A DNA stretch of 64,000 bases from Pseudoclavibacter sp. RFBB5. GTDB lineage: Bacteria; Actinomycetota; Actinomycetes; Actinomycetales; Microbacteriaceae. The translations under genes were made by a program, and so were the position numbers. Positions 18,574 through 27,452 of this stretch are shown in pieces (positions within the stretch are counted from its first letter, which is position 1; each line of letters starts with the position of its first letter). The stretch covers positions 310,001 to 374,000 of the forward strand of contig NZ_PSTZ01000001.1 of the NCBI RefSeq assembly GCF_002931555.1, written 5' to 3'. Below the pieces are notes generated by a model. That model ran no database searches. It worked only from the letters and a program-made list of their open reading frames with translations, and was not told where the DNA came from.

Positions 18574-19467
18574 CTAGGCGCCGACTCTGAGGCGGTCGAA
18601 GAGCTCCGCGTAGCGAGCCTGGGTGCGCTCGATGACCTCGGCCGGAAGCGCGGGCGGTTCACCCTGCTTGTCCCAGTTCGAGGACAGCCAGTCGCGGACG
18701 ATCTGCTTGTCGAACGACGACAGCCGCTGCTTCAGCGGCAGCGTGGTGTCGGCGTACAGCTTCGCGTCCCAATAGCGTGACGAGTCGCTCGTGAGCACCT
18801 CGTCGCCGATCGTGATCTCGCCGTTGGCGGGGTTGCGTCCGAACTCGAACTTCGTGTCGGCCAATATGACGCCGCGCGCCTCGGCGACCGCGGACGCCTC
18901 GCGGAACACCCGCAGCGACAGGTCACGCAGCGCGACTGCATCGTCGAGGCCCACGAGCTCGATCATCTTCTCGAAGCTGATGTTCTCGTCATGCTCACCC
19001 TGGGGCGCCTTGTAGGCGGGCGTGAAGATCGGGGCCGGAAGCCGGTCGCCGTCCTCGAGCCCCGTCGGCAGGGCGATCCCGCACACTGTGCCGTGTTCGC
19101 GGTACTCGATGAGCCCCGAACCGGTCAGGTAGCCGCGCACGACGCACTCGACGGGGAACATCTCCAACCGCACGACGCGCATCGATCGGGCAGCGGTGTC
19201 GGCGGGCAGCGATGCATCCCATCCCGACGGCTCGCGCAGGTGGTTCGGCACCGCGATGCGGTCGAACCACCAGCGGCTCAACGCCGTGAGTCGAGCGCCC
19301 TTCCCGGGAATGCCGGGGGAGAGGATGTGGTCGAATGCGCTCACGCGGTCGCTCGCGACCACCAGCAGCACGCGGTCGTCGGCCAGTGATTCGTACACTT
19401 CGCGCACCTTGCCGGACGAGACGTGCGACCACCCTTCGAGCGTGGGAGTCAGCGCGGCGCCGGTCAC
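18574..19467 (-). CDS. purC: SAICAR synthetase PurC
   Basis: 297 aa; joins CAIR with aspartate using ATP in purine synthesis. Signatures: HVSSGKVREVYE near the N-terminus (nucleotide loop), ASDRVSAFDHIL, VECVVRGYLTGSG and ILADTKFEFG. GTG start at 19467, overlapping the purD stop by 4 nt, so purD-purC are translated together. This is the long (about 300 aa) PurC form seen in actinobacteria. Confidence 0.95.
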   Translation of the reverse strand: MTGAALTPTLEGWSHVSSGKVREVYESLADDRVLLVVASDRVSAFDHILSPGIPGKGARLTALSRWWFDRIAVPNHLREPSGWDASLPADTAARSMRVVRLEMFPVECVVRGYLTGSGLIEYREHGTVCGIALPTGLEDGDRLPAPIFTPAYKAPQGEHDENISFEKMIELVGLDDAVALRDLSLRVFREASAVAEARGVILADTKFEFGRNPANGEITIGDEVLTSDSSRYWDAKLYADTTLPLKQRLSSFDKQIVRDWLSSNWDKQGEPPALPAEVIERTQARYAELFDRLRVGA

Positions 19468-20747
19468 GACTGCTGCTCGCGGGCCGCGAGCTCGGCGATG
19501 TCTGCGCGGTACTGCGCGCCGTCGACGTGGATGCGCGAGAGCCCCTGGTACGCGAACGCGCGAGCCTCCGCGATGGTCGCGCCGGTTCCGACGACGTTGA
19601 GGATGCGGCCTCCGCTTGTCACGAGCGTGTCGTCGTCGCGTTGGGTCGTGGCCGCCTGCAGCACCTTCACGTTCGGCTCAGCCAGCGCATCCTGAACACC
19701 CGTGATGGTGCGGCCGGACTGCACGTCCTCCGGGTAGCCCTCGCTCGCGAGCACGATCGTGACCGCCGCGTTGTCGGCGATCGCGAGCTCCTCTGGCAGA
19801 TGTCCGAGGGTGCCGGTCGCCGACGCGTACAGCAGCTCGGAGAGCGGCTGGGCGAGGCGCTCGAGCACGGCCTGCGTCTCGGGGTCACCGAAGCGCGCGT
19901 TGAACTCGATGACGCGGATGCCGGCGCTCGTCACGATGAGTCCGCAGTAAAGGAGTCCCGCGAACGGCGTTCCGGAGGCCCGCATCTCGTCGACGACGGG
20001 CTTCGCGACCTGCTCGACGATGAGCTTCGAGAAGGCGCGCTCGCCGCCGAAGCGGTCGCCCAGGAACGGGACGGGCGTGTACGCGCCCATGCCGCCCGTG
20101 TTCGGGCCACCGTCGCCGGCAAGGAGGCGCTTGAAATCCTGCGCGGGCGGGAGCGCCCGGACGTTGACCCCATCGGAGAAGACGAACTGCGAGACCTCCT
20201 GGCCGTCGAGGAACTCCTCGACCAGCACGGGGCCAGCGGCAAGCCAGTGCTCGGCGTGGATGAGCGCGTCCTCGCGGCTCTCCGTCACCATGACACCCTT
20301 GCCGGACGCGAGACCGTCGGCCTTCACGACGTACGGAGCGCCGAACTCGTCGATCGCCGCGGCCGCCTCGTCGAGCGTCGTCGCGAGGCGTGCGCCGCCC
20401 GTCGGGACGCCGGCGCGGGACATGACGTCCTTCGCGAAGGTCTTCGAGCCCTCGATCTCGGCGGCGGCCTTCGACGGGCCGAACACGGGGATACCGGCGT
20501 CGCGCAGCGCGTCGGCGACACCCGCGACGAGTGGCGCTTCCGGGCCGATGACGACGAGGTCGAAGCCCTCGTCCTTGGCGAACTCCGTCACGAGCGACGG
20601 GTTGTTCACATCGAGCCTGATCACCTCAGACTCGTCGGCGATACCCGGATTGCCCGGGGCCGTGACGATCGAGTGTGCGCGCTCGCTGTGGAGGGCGGCA
20701 ACAATTGCGTGCTCGCGGGCACCGGATCCGAGGACGAGAATTCTCAC
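19464..20747 (-). CDS. purD: Phosphoribosylamine-glycine ligase PurD
   Basis: 427 aa ATP-grasp enzyme making GAR from phosphoribosylamine and glycine, the second step of purine synthesis. Seen: the N-terminal VLGSGAREHAI loop, PYVVKADGLASGKGV in the ATP-grasp domain, and NARFGDPETQ, the PurD signature. The start is GTG at 20747. First gene of the purD-purC pair, divergent from the small gene at 20991, with an 82-nt palindrome in the shared upstream gap. Confidence 0.95.
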   Translation of the reverse strand: MRILVLGSGAREHAIVAALHSERAHSIVTAPGNPGIADESEVIRLDVNNPSLVTEFAKDEGFDLVVIGPEAPLVAGVADALRDAGIPVFGPSKAAAEIEGSKTFAKDVMSRAGVPTGGARLATTLDEAAAAIDEFGAPYVVKADGLASGKGVMVTESREDALIHAEHWLAAGPVLVEEFLDGQEVSQFVFSDGVNVRALPPAQDFKRLLAGDGGPNTGGMGAYTPVPFLGDRFGGERAFSKLIVEQVAKPVVDEMRASGTPFAGLLYCGLIVTSAGIRVIEFNARFGDPETQAVLERLAQPLSELLYASATGTLGHLPEELAIADNAAVTIVLASEGYPEDVQSGRTITGVQDALAEPNVKVLQAATTQRDDDTLVTSGGRILNVVGTGATIAEARAFAYQGLSRIHVDGAQYRADIAELAAREQQS

Positions 20748-20848
20748 CGCACCAGCCTAACCGGGGACGACGTCTCCCGCTTCCGCGTGAAGGCAGATGA
20801 CCGGTCGGCGACACCGGCGGCGCTTCTGCCTGCGCCTCGTCGCGCACC

Positions 20849-20930
20849 GGTCGCCAGCTCCGGTGACTGCTTCCTCGGATCACGGTGTCCGCCGAACGGA
20901 AACGCCGAAGAGTCGCCGAAGTTGGCAGCC
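20849..20930. repeat. 82-nt palindromic intergenic element, copy 4
   Basis: Arms 20849-20868 and 20911-20930 match at 15 of 20 positions with a 42-nt centre; the inner arm is of the CTTCGGTGACT class, shared with the copy at 52312. Unlike the other copies it lies between divergent genes (purD and the gene at 20991). Confidence 0.7.
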
Positions 20931-20990
20931 CGCCCCGGTGAGGTGCGTCGCTCACCGACTCCGGGGGCGCGGCTGGAGCACAATAAGGAC

Positions 20991-21365
20991 GTGCCGAAAC
21001 CCCGAATCGCCGACGCCGCTGGCCTCGGAGCCATCACCGCCTGGTCTGAAGCTCGCGCGGAGGGGCGTCCGACGCCTCGTGCCGACGCCGCGACTGCCGT
21101 TCGCTACACGCTGCAGGCCCTCGAGGACCGGGCGCCCGGCGCGAGCGTCGAGGTTCGCGTGCCGCCGTTCGGGGCCGTGCAGTGCGTCGAGGGTCCCGGC
21201 CACACGAGAGGCACGCCGCCGAACGTCATCGAGCTCGACGCCGACACCTGGCTCGAGCTGGCAACGGGCCGGACCTCATGGCAGGAGGCCTTCGAGGCGA
21301 ACCGCGTGCGCGCCTCCGGCACCCGCGCCGACGTCTCGGCCTGGCTGCCGCTCGTACGTCGCTGA
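20991..21365 (+). CDS. Small conserved actinobacterial protein, possibly sterol-carrier-like
   Basis: 124 aa from GTG 20991, the most plausible start; an AAGGA lies very close upstream. The sequence has an N-terminal helical part (AGLGAITAWSEARAEG), then VEVRVPPFGAVQCVEGPGHTRG and NVIELDADTWLELATGRTSW. It resembles the short sterol-carrier-like proteins that often lie next to purine genes in actinobacteria. No enzymatic residues are evident. Confidence 0.7.
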   Translation: MPKPRIADAAGLGAITAWSEARAEGRPTPRADAATAVRYTLQALEDRAPGASVEVRVPPFGAVQCVEGPGHTRGTPPNVIELDADTWLELATGRTSWQEAFEANRVRASGTRADVSAWLPLVRR

Positions 21366-21448
21366 GGGCGTCGTGCCTCGGCGGGGCCGCCGCCCCGGCC
21401 ACTGCGCATCCTGCGCGCGCTCACCGGGAACTGCGCGACAATGGATGC

Positions 21449-21874
21449 ATGCTCCGCGAGAACGAACCCACTCCGCCGCGACCTGAAGGCGGCGCCGAAC
21501 CGACGGCTGACCGCACGGTCCAAGCCGGCGACGAGTTGGAGGGCTACGAGGCCGAGTTCGCCGAGCTGATCGACGAAGACGAGGATGACGGCGTCCGCGA
21601 GATGGACGCGAAGGTGCACCGGGTCCCGCGCATGAGCAGCTTCCTCGTGCTCGGCGCCATCGTCGGCGTGGTGCTCGTGACGATCCTCACGTTCGCGTTC
21701 CCGCCCAACGAGGCGTTCACGCGCATCCAGGTGTTCGCGTTCCTCCTCGCGTTCACGGTGCCCATCACGCTTGCACTCGGCGGGCTCGCCGGGTACATCG
21801 CGGGTCGGGTCTCTGCGAAGCAGTCGGTCGACGCGCGTCTCATCCGCGCCGACGAGCTCGAGAACCGCAGCTAA
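21449..21874 (+). CDS. Small membrane protein with acidic N-terminus
   Basis: 141 aa from ATG 21449. Residues 1-65 are acidic and polar (EAEFAELIDEDEDDG); two membrane helices follow (about 66-88 and 99-121), with a polar tail ending ADELENRS. No named family was recognised; similar small proteins are common in Microbacteriaceae. It lies 83 nt after the preceding gene and may share its transcript, with a hairpin just after the stop. Confidence 0.72.
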   Translation: MLRENEPTPPRPEGGAEPTADRTVQAGDELEGYEAEFAELIDEDEDDGVREMDAKVHRVPRMSSFLVLGAIVGVVLVTILTFAFPPNEAFTRIQVFAFLLAFTVPITLALGGLAGYIAGRVSAKQSVDARLIRADELENRS

Positions 21875-21882
21875 CCCCCCCC

Positions 21883-21909
21883 GCACGGCCGCTGCAACAG
21901 TGGCCGTGC
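21883..21909 (+). terminator. Hairpin after the small membrane protein gene
   Basis: GCACGGCCGCT (21883-21893) pairs with 21899-21909, one mismatch, 8 nt after the stop. No clear T-tract. Confidence 0.55.
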
Positions 21910-21983
21910 GCGCGCCTCCCTCTGGAACTGACTGGTGTTCACGGACCCAGTTCATCGCGTCGTGACGATTCGAGGCGGGGGGT

Positions 21984-22062
21984 GTTGCCACTCAAGGTGA
22001 CGTAGGACTGAAAATGCGGGCGGTGCGGCGGCGACGCTCCCCACGTCACCCTGACTGTCAGC
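21984..22062. repeat. 79-nt palindromic element, GTCAGGGTGACGT class
   Basis: Arms 21984-22003 and 22043-22062; the inner AAGGTGACGT/ACGTCACCCT parts pair well and the outer parts less so. The right arm repeats the inner sequence of the element at 7186-7265. It lies in the convergent gap between the small membrane protein and bioN. Confidence 0.75.
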
Positions 22063-22123
22063 AAAGGCTGTCAGGTCCCGGTCCGAGCCAGGTGCGGAAG
22101 AGCGCGAGGACCTCTCGGTTCGC

Positions 22124-22738
22124 TCAGTCGTCGAGGCCGCGCGCGTGCAGCGCGTCTGACATGGCGTCGGCGCGACGCAGCGCTCGCACGACAAGCGGCA
22201 CGGCGAAGGCACGCGGGCTGCCGCGGCGGCCGCGTGCGTACTGCGCCTGCCTCGCGGTCTCGGCGAGCTCGGCGATGAGCGGCACCGCTCGCACGCCGAG
22301 CGCGAGCTGCAACGCGATTCGGTCGGGATCCACGCCGACGCGTCGGAGCGGCCGGAGCAGCCACACGATGGCGTCGATCATGTCGGTCGTGCGGGTCGTG
22401 AGGCTGACGAGGGCTGCCGCGAGGAGCAGCGCGACGATCGACCCGACGACGCCGAGAGCCCGGGCGAGGTCAGCGCTCCACCACTGGAAGGCGAAGATGC
22501 CGATCAGGAAGATCCACGTGGGCCGCACGCCGCGCCAGGCGTAGCGCAGGCTCAGTCGCGCGACCGCGAACCCGAGCAGGGCAGTCGCGACCGCGATGCC
22601 GGCGGCGAGCGGCGACGCGATCGCGAGCACCGCTGCACCGGCGGCGACGAGCGCGAGCAGCTTCGCCCCTGCCGGCAGCCGGTGGACGACGGATGCCCCG
22701 GGCACGTAGACCGCGAGCGGCGACGAGCGGTCAGCCAC
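22124..22738 (-). CDS. bioN: Biotin ECF transporter T component BioN
   Basis: 204 aa, CbiQ/EcfT family. Four or five membrane segments precede the coupling-helix region with an Ala-Arg-Gly motif (QAQYARGRRG) and a second near the end (ALHARGLDD), the two motifs that contact the ATPase in ECF transporters. Start ATG 22738 gives normal family length. Last gene of the bioY-bioM-bioN unit, 90 nt after bioM. Confidence 0.88.
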   Translation of the reverse strand: MADRSSPLAVYVPGASVVHRLPAGAKLLALVAAGAAVLAIASPLAAGIAVATALLGFAVARLSLRYAWRGVRPTWIFLIGIFAFQWWSADLARALGVVGSIVALLLAAALVSLTTRTTDMIDAIVWLLRPLRRVGVDPDRIALQLALGVRAVPLIAELAETARQAQYARGRRGSPRAFAVPLVVRALRRADAMSDALHARGLDD

Positions 22739-22828
22739 GGGCTGTGCCCGGCGAGAGCGGGTGCCCCGCAGCGCGCCCTTCGTCGTCGAGGCGGGCGTCC
22801 CAGAACCCCGTCGGCCGGGATGCGGGCT

Positions 22829-23530
22829 TCACGGCGCCCCTTCGGCCTCGATGGCGGCCCGGTACGACGCGATGGCCTCCGACGGTGACCCGTCGAAGTG
22901 GATGCGCCCGTCGTGCACCACGAGCACGCGATCGAAGGTGCGGAGCAGGTCGAGGTCGTGGGTCACGAGGACAACCTGCTGCGGCAGGCGTGCGATACGG
23001 GCGGCCATGGCGCGTGCGTTGCGCAGGTCGAGGAGGGTCGTGGGCTCGTCGAGGATGAGGATGCTCGGCTCGGTCACGAGCACCGCCGCGAGGGCGAGCA
23101 GCTGCTTCTGTCCGCCGGAGAGGAGGTGCGCCGGGTGGTCGGCGCGGTCGGTGAGCCCGACCTGTTCGAGCGCGCTGGCCGTGCGGGCGGCGATCTCGGC
23201 CTTGCTGAGGCCCCGCCGCCCGAGCCCGAAGGCGACGTCCTCCCCGACGGTCGGCATGATGATCTGCGAGTCGGGGTCGGTGAAGCAGAACCCCACGCGC
23301 CGGCGGACCTCTCGCCCGTCCCGCTTCGTGTCGAAGCCGTCGACCGAGACGGTTCCGCTCGTCGGCAGCAGCAGGCCGTTGAGGAGCCTCGCGAGGCTCG
23401 ACTTGCCCGAGCCGTTGGCGCCGATGATCCCGATGCGCTGCTCGTGGAGCGTGACCGAGATGTCGTCGAGCACCCGCCGCCGCTGGGCGCCGTCGCCGAA
23501 CGCGACGCTCACGCCGTGCAGCTCGATCAT
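22829..23530 (-). CDS. bioM: Biotin ECF transporter ATPase BioM
   Basis: 233 aa ABC ATPase. Walker A GANGSGKS (37-44), Q-loop FTDPDSQI, signature LLSGGQKQ, Walker B ILILDEPT and the H-loop VLVTHD are all intact. It powers biotin uptake with BioY and BioN. Located 51 nt downstream of bioY. Confidence 0.9.
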   Translation of the reverse strand: MIELHGVSVAFGDGAQRRRVLDDISVTLHEQRIGIIGANGSGKSSLARLLNGLLLPTSGTVSVDGFDTKRDGREVRRRVGFCFTDPDSQIIMPTVGEDVAFGLGRRGLSKAEIAARTASALEQVGLTDRADHPAHLLSGGQKQLLALAAVLVTEPSILILDEPTTLLDLRNARAMAARIARLPQQVVLVTHDLDLLRTFDRVLVVHDGRIHFDGSPSEAIASYRAAIEAEGAP

Positions 23531-23581
23531 GCGCAGGCCCCGTTCATCGGGCGGACGTGAGGGGACGCGGGAGCCGAGCGG

Positions 23582-24211
23582 TCACGCATCCACTGCCGGT
23601 GCCGCTGCTGGACTGGACGCGGCCTTCCGCCGGTGCCGACGACCGGAGATGAGCCCCGGGTAGGCCTTGTGGACGCCGCGGGCGATGAGCGCCGCGATGA
23701 CCGCCTTCGCCAGGTCGCCCGGCAGGAAAGCGAGAGCCGAGACGGCAGCGGCACCGAACCCGATCTGGGCCACGAGCGCGACGCCGATGATGCCGGGGAC
23801 GTAGAGCACGAGCACGCCGCCGACGACGGTTGCGAGGATGCCGGGCAGAAGGCGGAACGGGTTCCCGAAGCGCTCGACGAGCCAGCCGACGGCAAAGGCC
23901 GCGATGGGGAAGCCGATGAAGTAGCCGACCGTGGGGCTCGCCAGCACGGCCAGGCCGCCGCGGCCGCCAGCGAGGAGCGGGAGCCCCGCGAGCACGAGGA
24001 CGTTGAAGAGCAGCAGCGCGGAGAACCCGCGCTTCGCGCCCAGCACGGCCCCCGCGAGCATGACGCCGAGGGTCTGCAGCGTGATCGGGACGCCCGGGCC
24101 GGGGATCGTGATGGCCGGCACCACGCCGAGGGCCGCCACGATGCCCGCGAACACGGCGATCTGCGTGAGGTCGCGGGTTCGGTTGCGGGGCGCGAGGGGA
24201 GCGTCGGTCAT
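23582..24211 (-). CDS. bioY: Biotin ECF transporter S component BioY
   Basis: 209 aa, six membrane helices. BioY signatures: GVPITLQTLGVMLAGAVLG and SPTVGYFIGFPIAA; this is the biotin-binding subunit. The last 20 residues are a basic then Ala-rich tail beyond the conserved core. First gene of the bioYMN unit; no biotin biosynthesis gene or clear BirA operator was seen beside it, so this strain may depend on imported biotin (inference). Confidence 0.9.
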   Translation of the reverse strand: MTDAPLAPRNRTRDLTQIAVFAGIVAALGVVPAITIPGPGVPITLQTLGVMLAGAVLGAKRGFSALLLFNVLVLAGLPLLAGGRGGLAVLASPTVGYFIGFPIAAFAVGWLVERFGNPFRLLPGILATVVGGVLVLYVPGIIGVALVAQIGFGAAAVSALAFLPGDLAKAVIAALIARGVHKAYPGLISGRRHRRKAASSPAAAPAVDA

Positions 24212-24285
24212 GCGAGGACTCTACCGGCGCCCCGCCCTGCCGCCCGCCTCGCGTCCGGCGTCTCGCATCCCGCGACACCTGTGGA

Positions 24286-24319
24286 AAACGCATGCTCGTT
24301 TCGCGACGAACATGCGTTT
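24286..24319. terminator. Hairpin with GCATGCTC arms
   Basis: 24286-24299 pairs with 24306-24319 with one C-A mismatch around a 6-nt loop. The arm AAACGCATGCTCG closely resembles the hairpin at 155-194 (AAAATGCATGCTCC). It lies downstream of purF and upstream of bioY, both on the minus strand, so it may end the purF transcript. Confidence 0.65.
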
Positions 24320-24363
24320 CCCAGATGTCTGGCCCCGTCGGGCGGCAAGGATGCGCCGGCTGG

Positions 24364-25821
24364 CTAGCTCTTCGTGTTGAGCTCGAGCCAGGCGAGGTAC
24401 TCGGGGGTGACGGTGCCGGTGACGTAGTTGCCGTCGAAGCAGCTCATGTCGAGCTCCTTCACGTTCGAGCCCTCGGTGATGGCCGTGAACAGGTCGCCGA
24501 CCTCCTGGTAGACGAGACGGTCGGCGCTGATGACCGACGCGATCTCCTCGATCGAGCGGCCCGATGCGACGAGCTCGCCGCGCGACGGCATGTTGATGCC
24601 GTACACGTGCGGGTAGCGGACCGGGGGAGCGGCGGATGCGAAGGTCACCGAGTTGGCACCGGCCTGCCGGGCCATCTCGACGATCTCCTTCGACGTCGTG
24701 CCGCGCACGATCGAGTCGTCGACGAGGAGCACGTTCTTGCCGCGGAACTCCGTCGGGAGCGCGTTGAGCTTCTGGCGCACCGACTTCTTGCGCACCTTCT
24801 GCCCCGGCATGATGAACGTGCGGCCCACGTAGCGGTTCTTGTAGAAGCCTTCGCGGTAGTCGATGCCGAGGGTCTTCGCCATCTCCATCGCCGTGGGGCG
24901 GCCCGAGTCTGGGATGGGCATGACCACGTCGATGTCGCCGGCGCTGATGCTGCGCTCGACGTTCGCGGCGAGGGTCTTCCCCATGCGCAGGCGCGACTCG
25001 TAGATCGAGATGCCGTTCATGACGGAGTCGGGGCGAGCGAGGTACACGTACTCGAACGAGCAGGGCACGAGGCGCGGGTTGACGGCGCACTGGCGCGAGA
25101 AGAGCTCGCCGCCCATGGAGATGAAGATCGCCTCGCCCGGCTCGACGTCGCGGACGAAGTCGTAGCCGCCCGACTCGAGCACGAGCGACTCGGACGCGAC
25201 AACCCACTCGTCGCGGCCGTGCTCGTCGTCGCGGCGACCGAGGACGAGGGGGCGGATGCCGAACGGGTCGCGGAAGGCGAGCAGCCCGTATCCGGAGATG
25301 AGGGCGACGGATGCGTACGAGCCCTCGACCCGGTCGTGCAGGCGGGAGATCGAGTCGAACAGGTCGTCCGGGGTGAGGTCGTCGCCGTTGATGCCGTGCT
25401 GCAGCTCGTTCGCGAGGACGTTGAGCAGCAGCTCGGTGTCACTCGACGAGTTCAGGTGGCGGCGGTCGACGTTGAAGAGCTCCTTGCGCAGCTCTCGCGT
25501 GTTCGTGAGGTTGCCGTTGTGCACGAGGACGATGCCGTAGGGCGCGTTCACGTAGAACGGCTGCACCTCGTCGTCGCTCTTCGCGCTGCCAGCCGTCGCA
25601 TAGCGGACGTGGCCGAGGCCGACGTTGCCGAGCAGGTTGCGCATGTCGCGGGTGCGGTAGCCCTCGCGGACCTGCCCCTTGACCTTCGCGATGTGGAACG
25701 TGTCCCCGTCGGCTGTCGCGATGCCGGACGAATCCTGGCCGCGATGCTGCAGGAGCAGGAGGGAATCGTAGATCTGTTGGTTGACGGGACTGGTCGAGAC
25801 GTGACCAACAATGCCGCACAC
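24364..25821 (-). CDS. purF: Amidophosphoribosyltransferase PurF
   Basis: 485 aa; makes phosphoribosylamine from PRPP and glutamine, the first committed purine step. The GTG start at 25821 puts the N-terminal nucleophile Cys directly at residue 2 (MCGIVGHVS), so there is no propeptide. Residues 1-230 are the Ntn glutaminase domain (LLQHRGQDSSGIA); the C-terminal phosphoribosyltransferase part carries the PRPP loop LVDDSIVRGTTS. It is divergent from purM; the 199-nt gap must hold both promoters. A GGAG site precedes the start. Confidence 0.95.
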   Translation of the reverse strand: MCGIVGHVSTSPVNQQIYDSLLLLQHRGQDSSGIATADGDTFHIAKVKGQVREGYRTRDMRNLLGNVGLGHVRYATAGSAKSDDEVQPFYVNAPYGIVLVHNGNLTNTRELRKELFNVDRRHLNSSSDTELLLNVLANELQHGINGDDLTPDDLFDSISRLHDRVEGSYASVALISGYGLLAFRDPFGIRPLVLGRRDDEHGRDEWVVASESLVLESGGYDFVRDVEPGEAIFISMGGELFSRQCAVNPRLVPCSFEYVYLARPDSVMNGISIYESRLRMGKTLAANVERSISAGDIDVVMPIPDSGRPTAMEMAKTLGIDYREGFYKNRYVGRTFIMPGQKVRKKSVRQKLNALPTEFRGKNVLLVDDSIVRGTTSKEIVEMARQAGANSVTFASAAPPVRYPHVYGINMPSRGELVASGRSIEEIASVISADRLVYQEVGDLFTAITEGSNVKELDMSCFDGNYVTGTVTPEYLAWLELNTKS

Positions 25822-26020
25822 GCTGGGGGAGCTCCAAGCACAGGTAAGCGCGCCCGCGAGGGCCCGATTTCAAGGAGGCCCACGAGGGGCCCTGAACGAT
25901 GTTTCGATTTTGTCACAGCTGGCGAGTCCGCGCGCACCAGCGTGGGAAGGGTTCGCTTCCGGCGTCACCCTCGCGGCGGGCTAGGCTGTTGGGCGCATCC
26001 CCCGAGGAAAGGGCATCCCT

Positions 26021-27127
26021 GTGTCAGGCAACGACCTCTACGCCGCCGCTGGCGTCGACACCCGCGCGGGCGACACCGCCGTCGAGCTCATGAAGCGCGC
26101 CGTCCAGGCGACCCACGGACCAGAAGTGCTCGGCGGCGTCGGCGGCTTCGCCGGCCTCTTCGACGCGTCGCGTCTGACGTCGTTCACGAAGCCCATCCTC
26201 GCGACCTCGACCGACGGCGTCGGCACGAAGGTCGCGATCGCGCAGGCCATCGACAAGCACGACACCATCGGGCAGGACCTCGTGGCGATGGTCGTCGACG
26301 ACATCGTCGTCGTGGGCGCCGAGCCCCTCTTCATGACCGACTACATCGCCTGCGGCCGCGTCGTCCCCGAGCGCATCGCCTCGATCGTCGAGGGCATCGC
26401 GAAGGCGTGCGCCGAGACCGGCACCGCGCTGACCGGCGGCGAGACGGCAGAGCACCCCGGTCTCCTCGGCCCGGACGACTACGACGTGGCTGGCGCCGCG
26501 GTCGGCGTCGTCGAGGCCGACCGGATGCTCGGACCAGAGCGTGTGCAGCACGGCGACGTCGTCATCTCGATCGCGTCGAGCGGACTCCACTCGAACGGCT
26601 ACGCGCTGGTGCGCCGCATCGTCGCCGACCAGGGGCTCGCCTTCACAGACACCTCGGCGGAGCTGGGCGGGGTCGTCGGCGAAGTGCTCCTCGAGCCGAC
26701 GCGCCTCTACACCGGCCCGCTCGTCCGTCTCCTCGCCGAGCCAGCGCTCGACGGCGCCGTGCACGCCTTCAGCCACGTCACCGGCGGCGGCATCGCAGCG
26801 AACCTCGCCCGCGTCCTCCCGCAGGGTGCCTGGATCGAGCTCGACCGCGGCGCCTGGTCCCCGAACGACATCTTCCGCGTCCTCGCGGGCTTCGCCGGCA
26901 CCGACCTCGAGTCGACGGAAGGCACCTGGAACCTCGGCATCGGCATGTTCGCGGTCGTCGACGCGCAGCGCGCATCCGCGGTCGTCGAGTGGCTCGAGGC
27001 TGCTGGCCTCCCCTCCTGGGTCGCCGGCACCATCTCGACCGAGGCCCGCGACTTCGACGGCTTCGAGCAGGGCGCCAAGGGCGTCGACGGCGGCGCCGTG
27101 CGCCTCGTCGGCAGCTACGCCAGCTAG
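26021..27127 (+). CDS. purM: AIR synthetase PurM
   Basis: 368 aa; ATP-dependent ring closure of FGAM to AIR in purine synthesis. Seen: an N-terminal segment with ATSTDGVGTKVAIA, the DDIVVVGAEPLFMTDYIA nucleotide-binding region, ALTGGETAEHPG, and the late FSHVTGGGIAANLARVLP. GTG start 26021 after GAGGAAAGG. Divergent from purF; followed by a gene-free stretch with two palindromic elements. Confidence 0.95.
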   Translation: MSGNDLYAAAGVDTRAGDTAVELMKRAVQATHGPEVLGGVGGFAGLFDASRLTSFTKPILATSTDGVGTKVAIAQAIDKHDTIGQDLVAMVVDDIVVVGAEPLFMTDYIACGRVVPERIASIVEGIAKACAETGTALTGGETAEHPGLLGPDDYDVAGAAVGVVEADRMLGPERVQHGDVVISIASSGLHSNGYALVRRIVADQGLAFTDTSAELGGVVGEVLLEPTRLYTGPLVRLLAEPALDGAVHAFSHVTGGGIAANLARVLPQGAWIELDRGAWSPNDIFRVLAGFAGTDLESTEGTWNLGIGMFAVVDAQRASAVVEWLEAAGLPSWVAGTISTEARDFDGFEQGAKGVDGGAVRLVGSYAS

Positions 27128-27198
27128 CAGGACGGAAGTCGCCGCTTCTCCCGGACGGACGAAGAAGCGCGACCACGAGCACGCGGGTCTTCGCGCGG

Positions 27199-27280
27199 CC
27201 TGACCAACATCAGTGCAATACACGCGCTTCGAGGGCGTTTCGACGCTTTCGGGCCCGACATCGCACTGATGTTGGACAGG
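27199..27280. repeat. 82-nt palindromic intergenic element, copy 5
   Basis: Arms 27199-27218 and 27261-27280 match at 18 of 20 positions; centre 42 nt. Inner arm ATCAGTGCAA, same class as the copy at 4743. The right arm ends GTTGGACAGGCGTCCG, which is repeated at the end of copy 6. Confidence 0.88.
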
Positions 27281-27322
27281 CGTCCGCGCAACGTCGAAGC
27301 GGCGCCCGGGAAATCCGCTCCC

Positions 27323-27404
27323 ACCTGGCCAAGGTCCGTGATGAAACGGCCGGGTTCGCGCGTTGCGGCGTCTCCCGCGCTCACTGATCCCGGAAGTTGG
27401 ACAG
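27323..27404. repeat. 82-nt palindromic intergenic element, copy 6
   Basis: Arms 27323-27342 and 27385-27404 match at 15 of 20 positions; centre 42 nt. Inner arm is of the TCCGTGATG class (compare 866). It starts exactly 42 nt after copy 5 ends. Confidence 0.78.
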
Positions 27405-27452
27405 GCGTCCGTGATGCCTGGACTCCGCCGCGGCGCAGGAGGGGCAGCCCAC

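Larger units (their letters stand above)
27128..27452. other. Gene-free convergent gap with two palindromes
   Basis: 325 nt between the purM and asparaginase stops. It holds two 82-nt palindromes spaced so that four 20-nt arms recur every 62 nt from 27199 to 27404. No open reading frame with coding character and no T-rich terminator was seen, so the palindromes themselves may end both transcripts. Confidence 0.7.

Noticed and set aside
24292-27387. 1031-codon plus-strand open frame across purF and purM
   Set aside because: It runs antisense to purF and then in another frame through purM, with Arg/Ala/Asp-rich nonsense composition; both genes are certain.
27199-27404. CRISPR-like array
   Set aside because: Spacing is regular, but the repeated arms alternate in orientation, differ between the two elements, and no cas gene is in the window.
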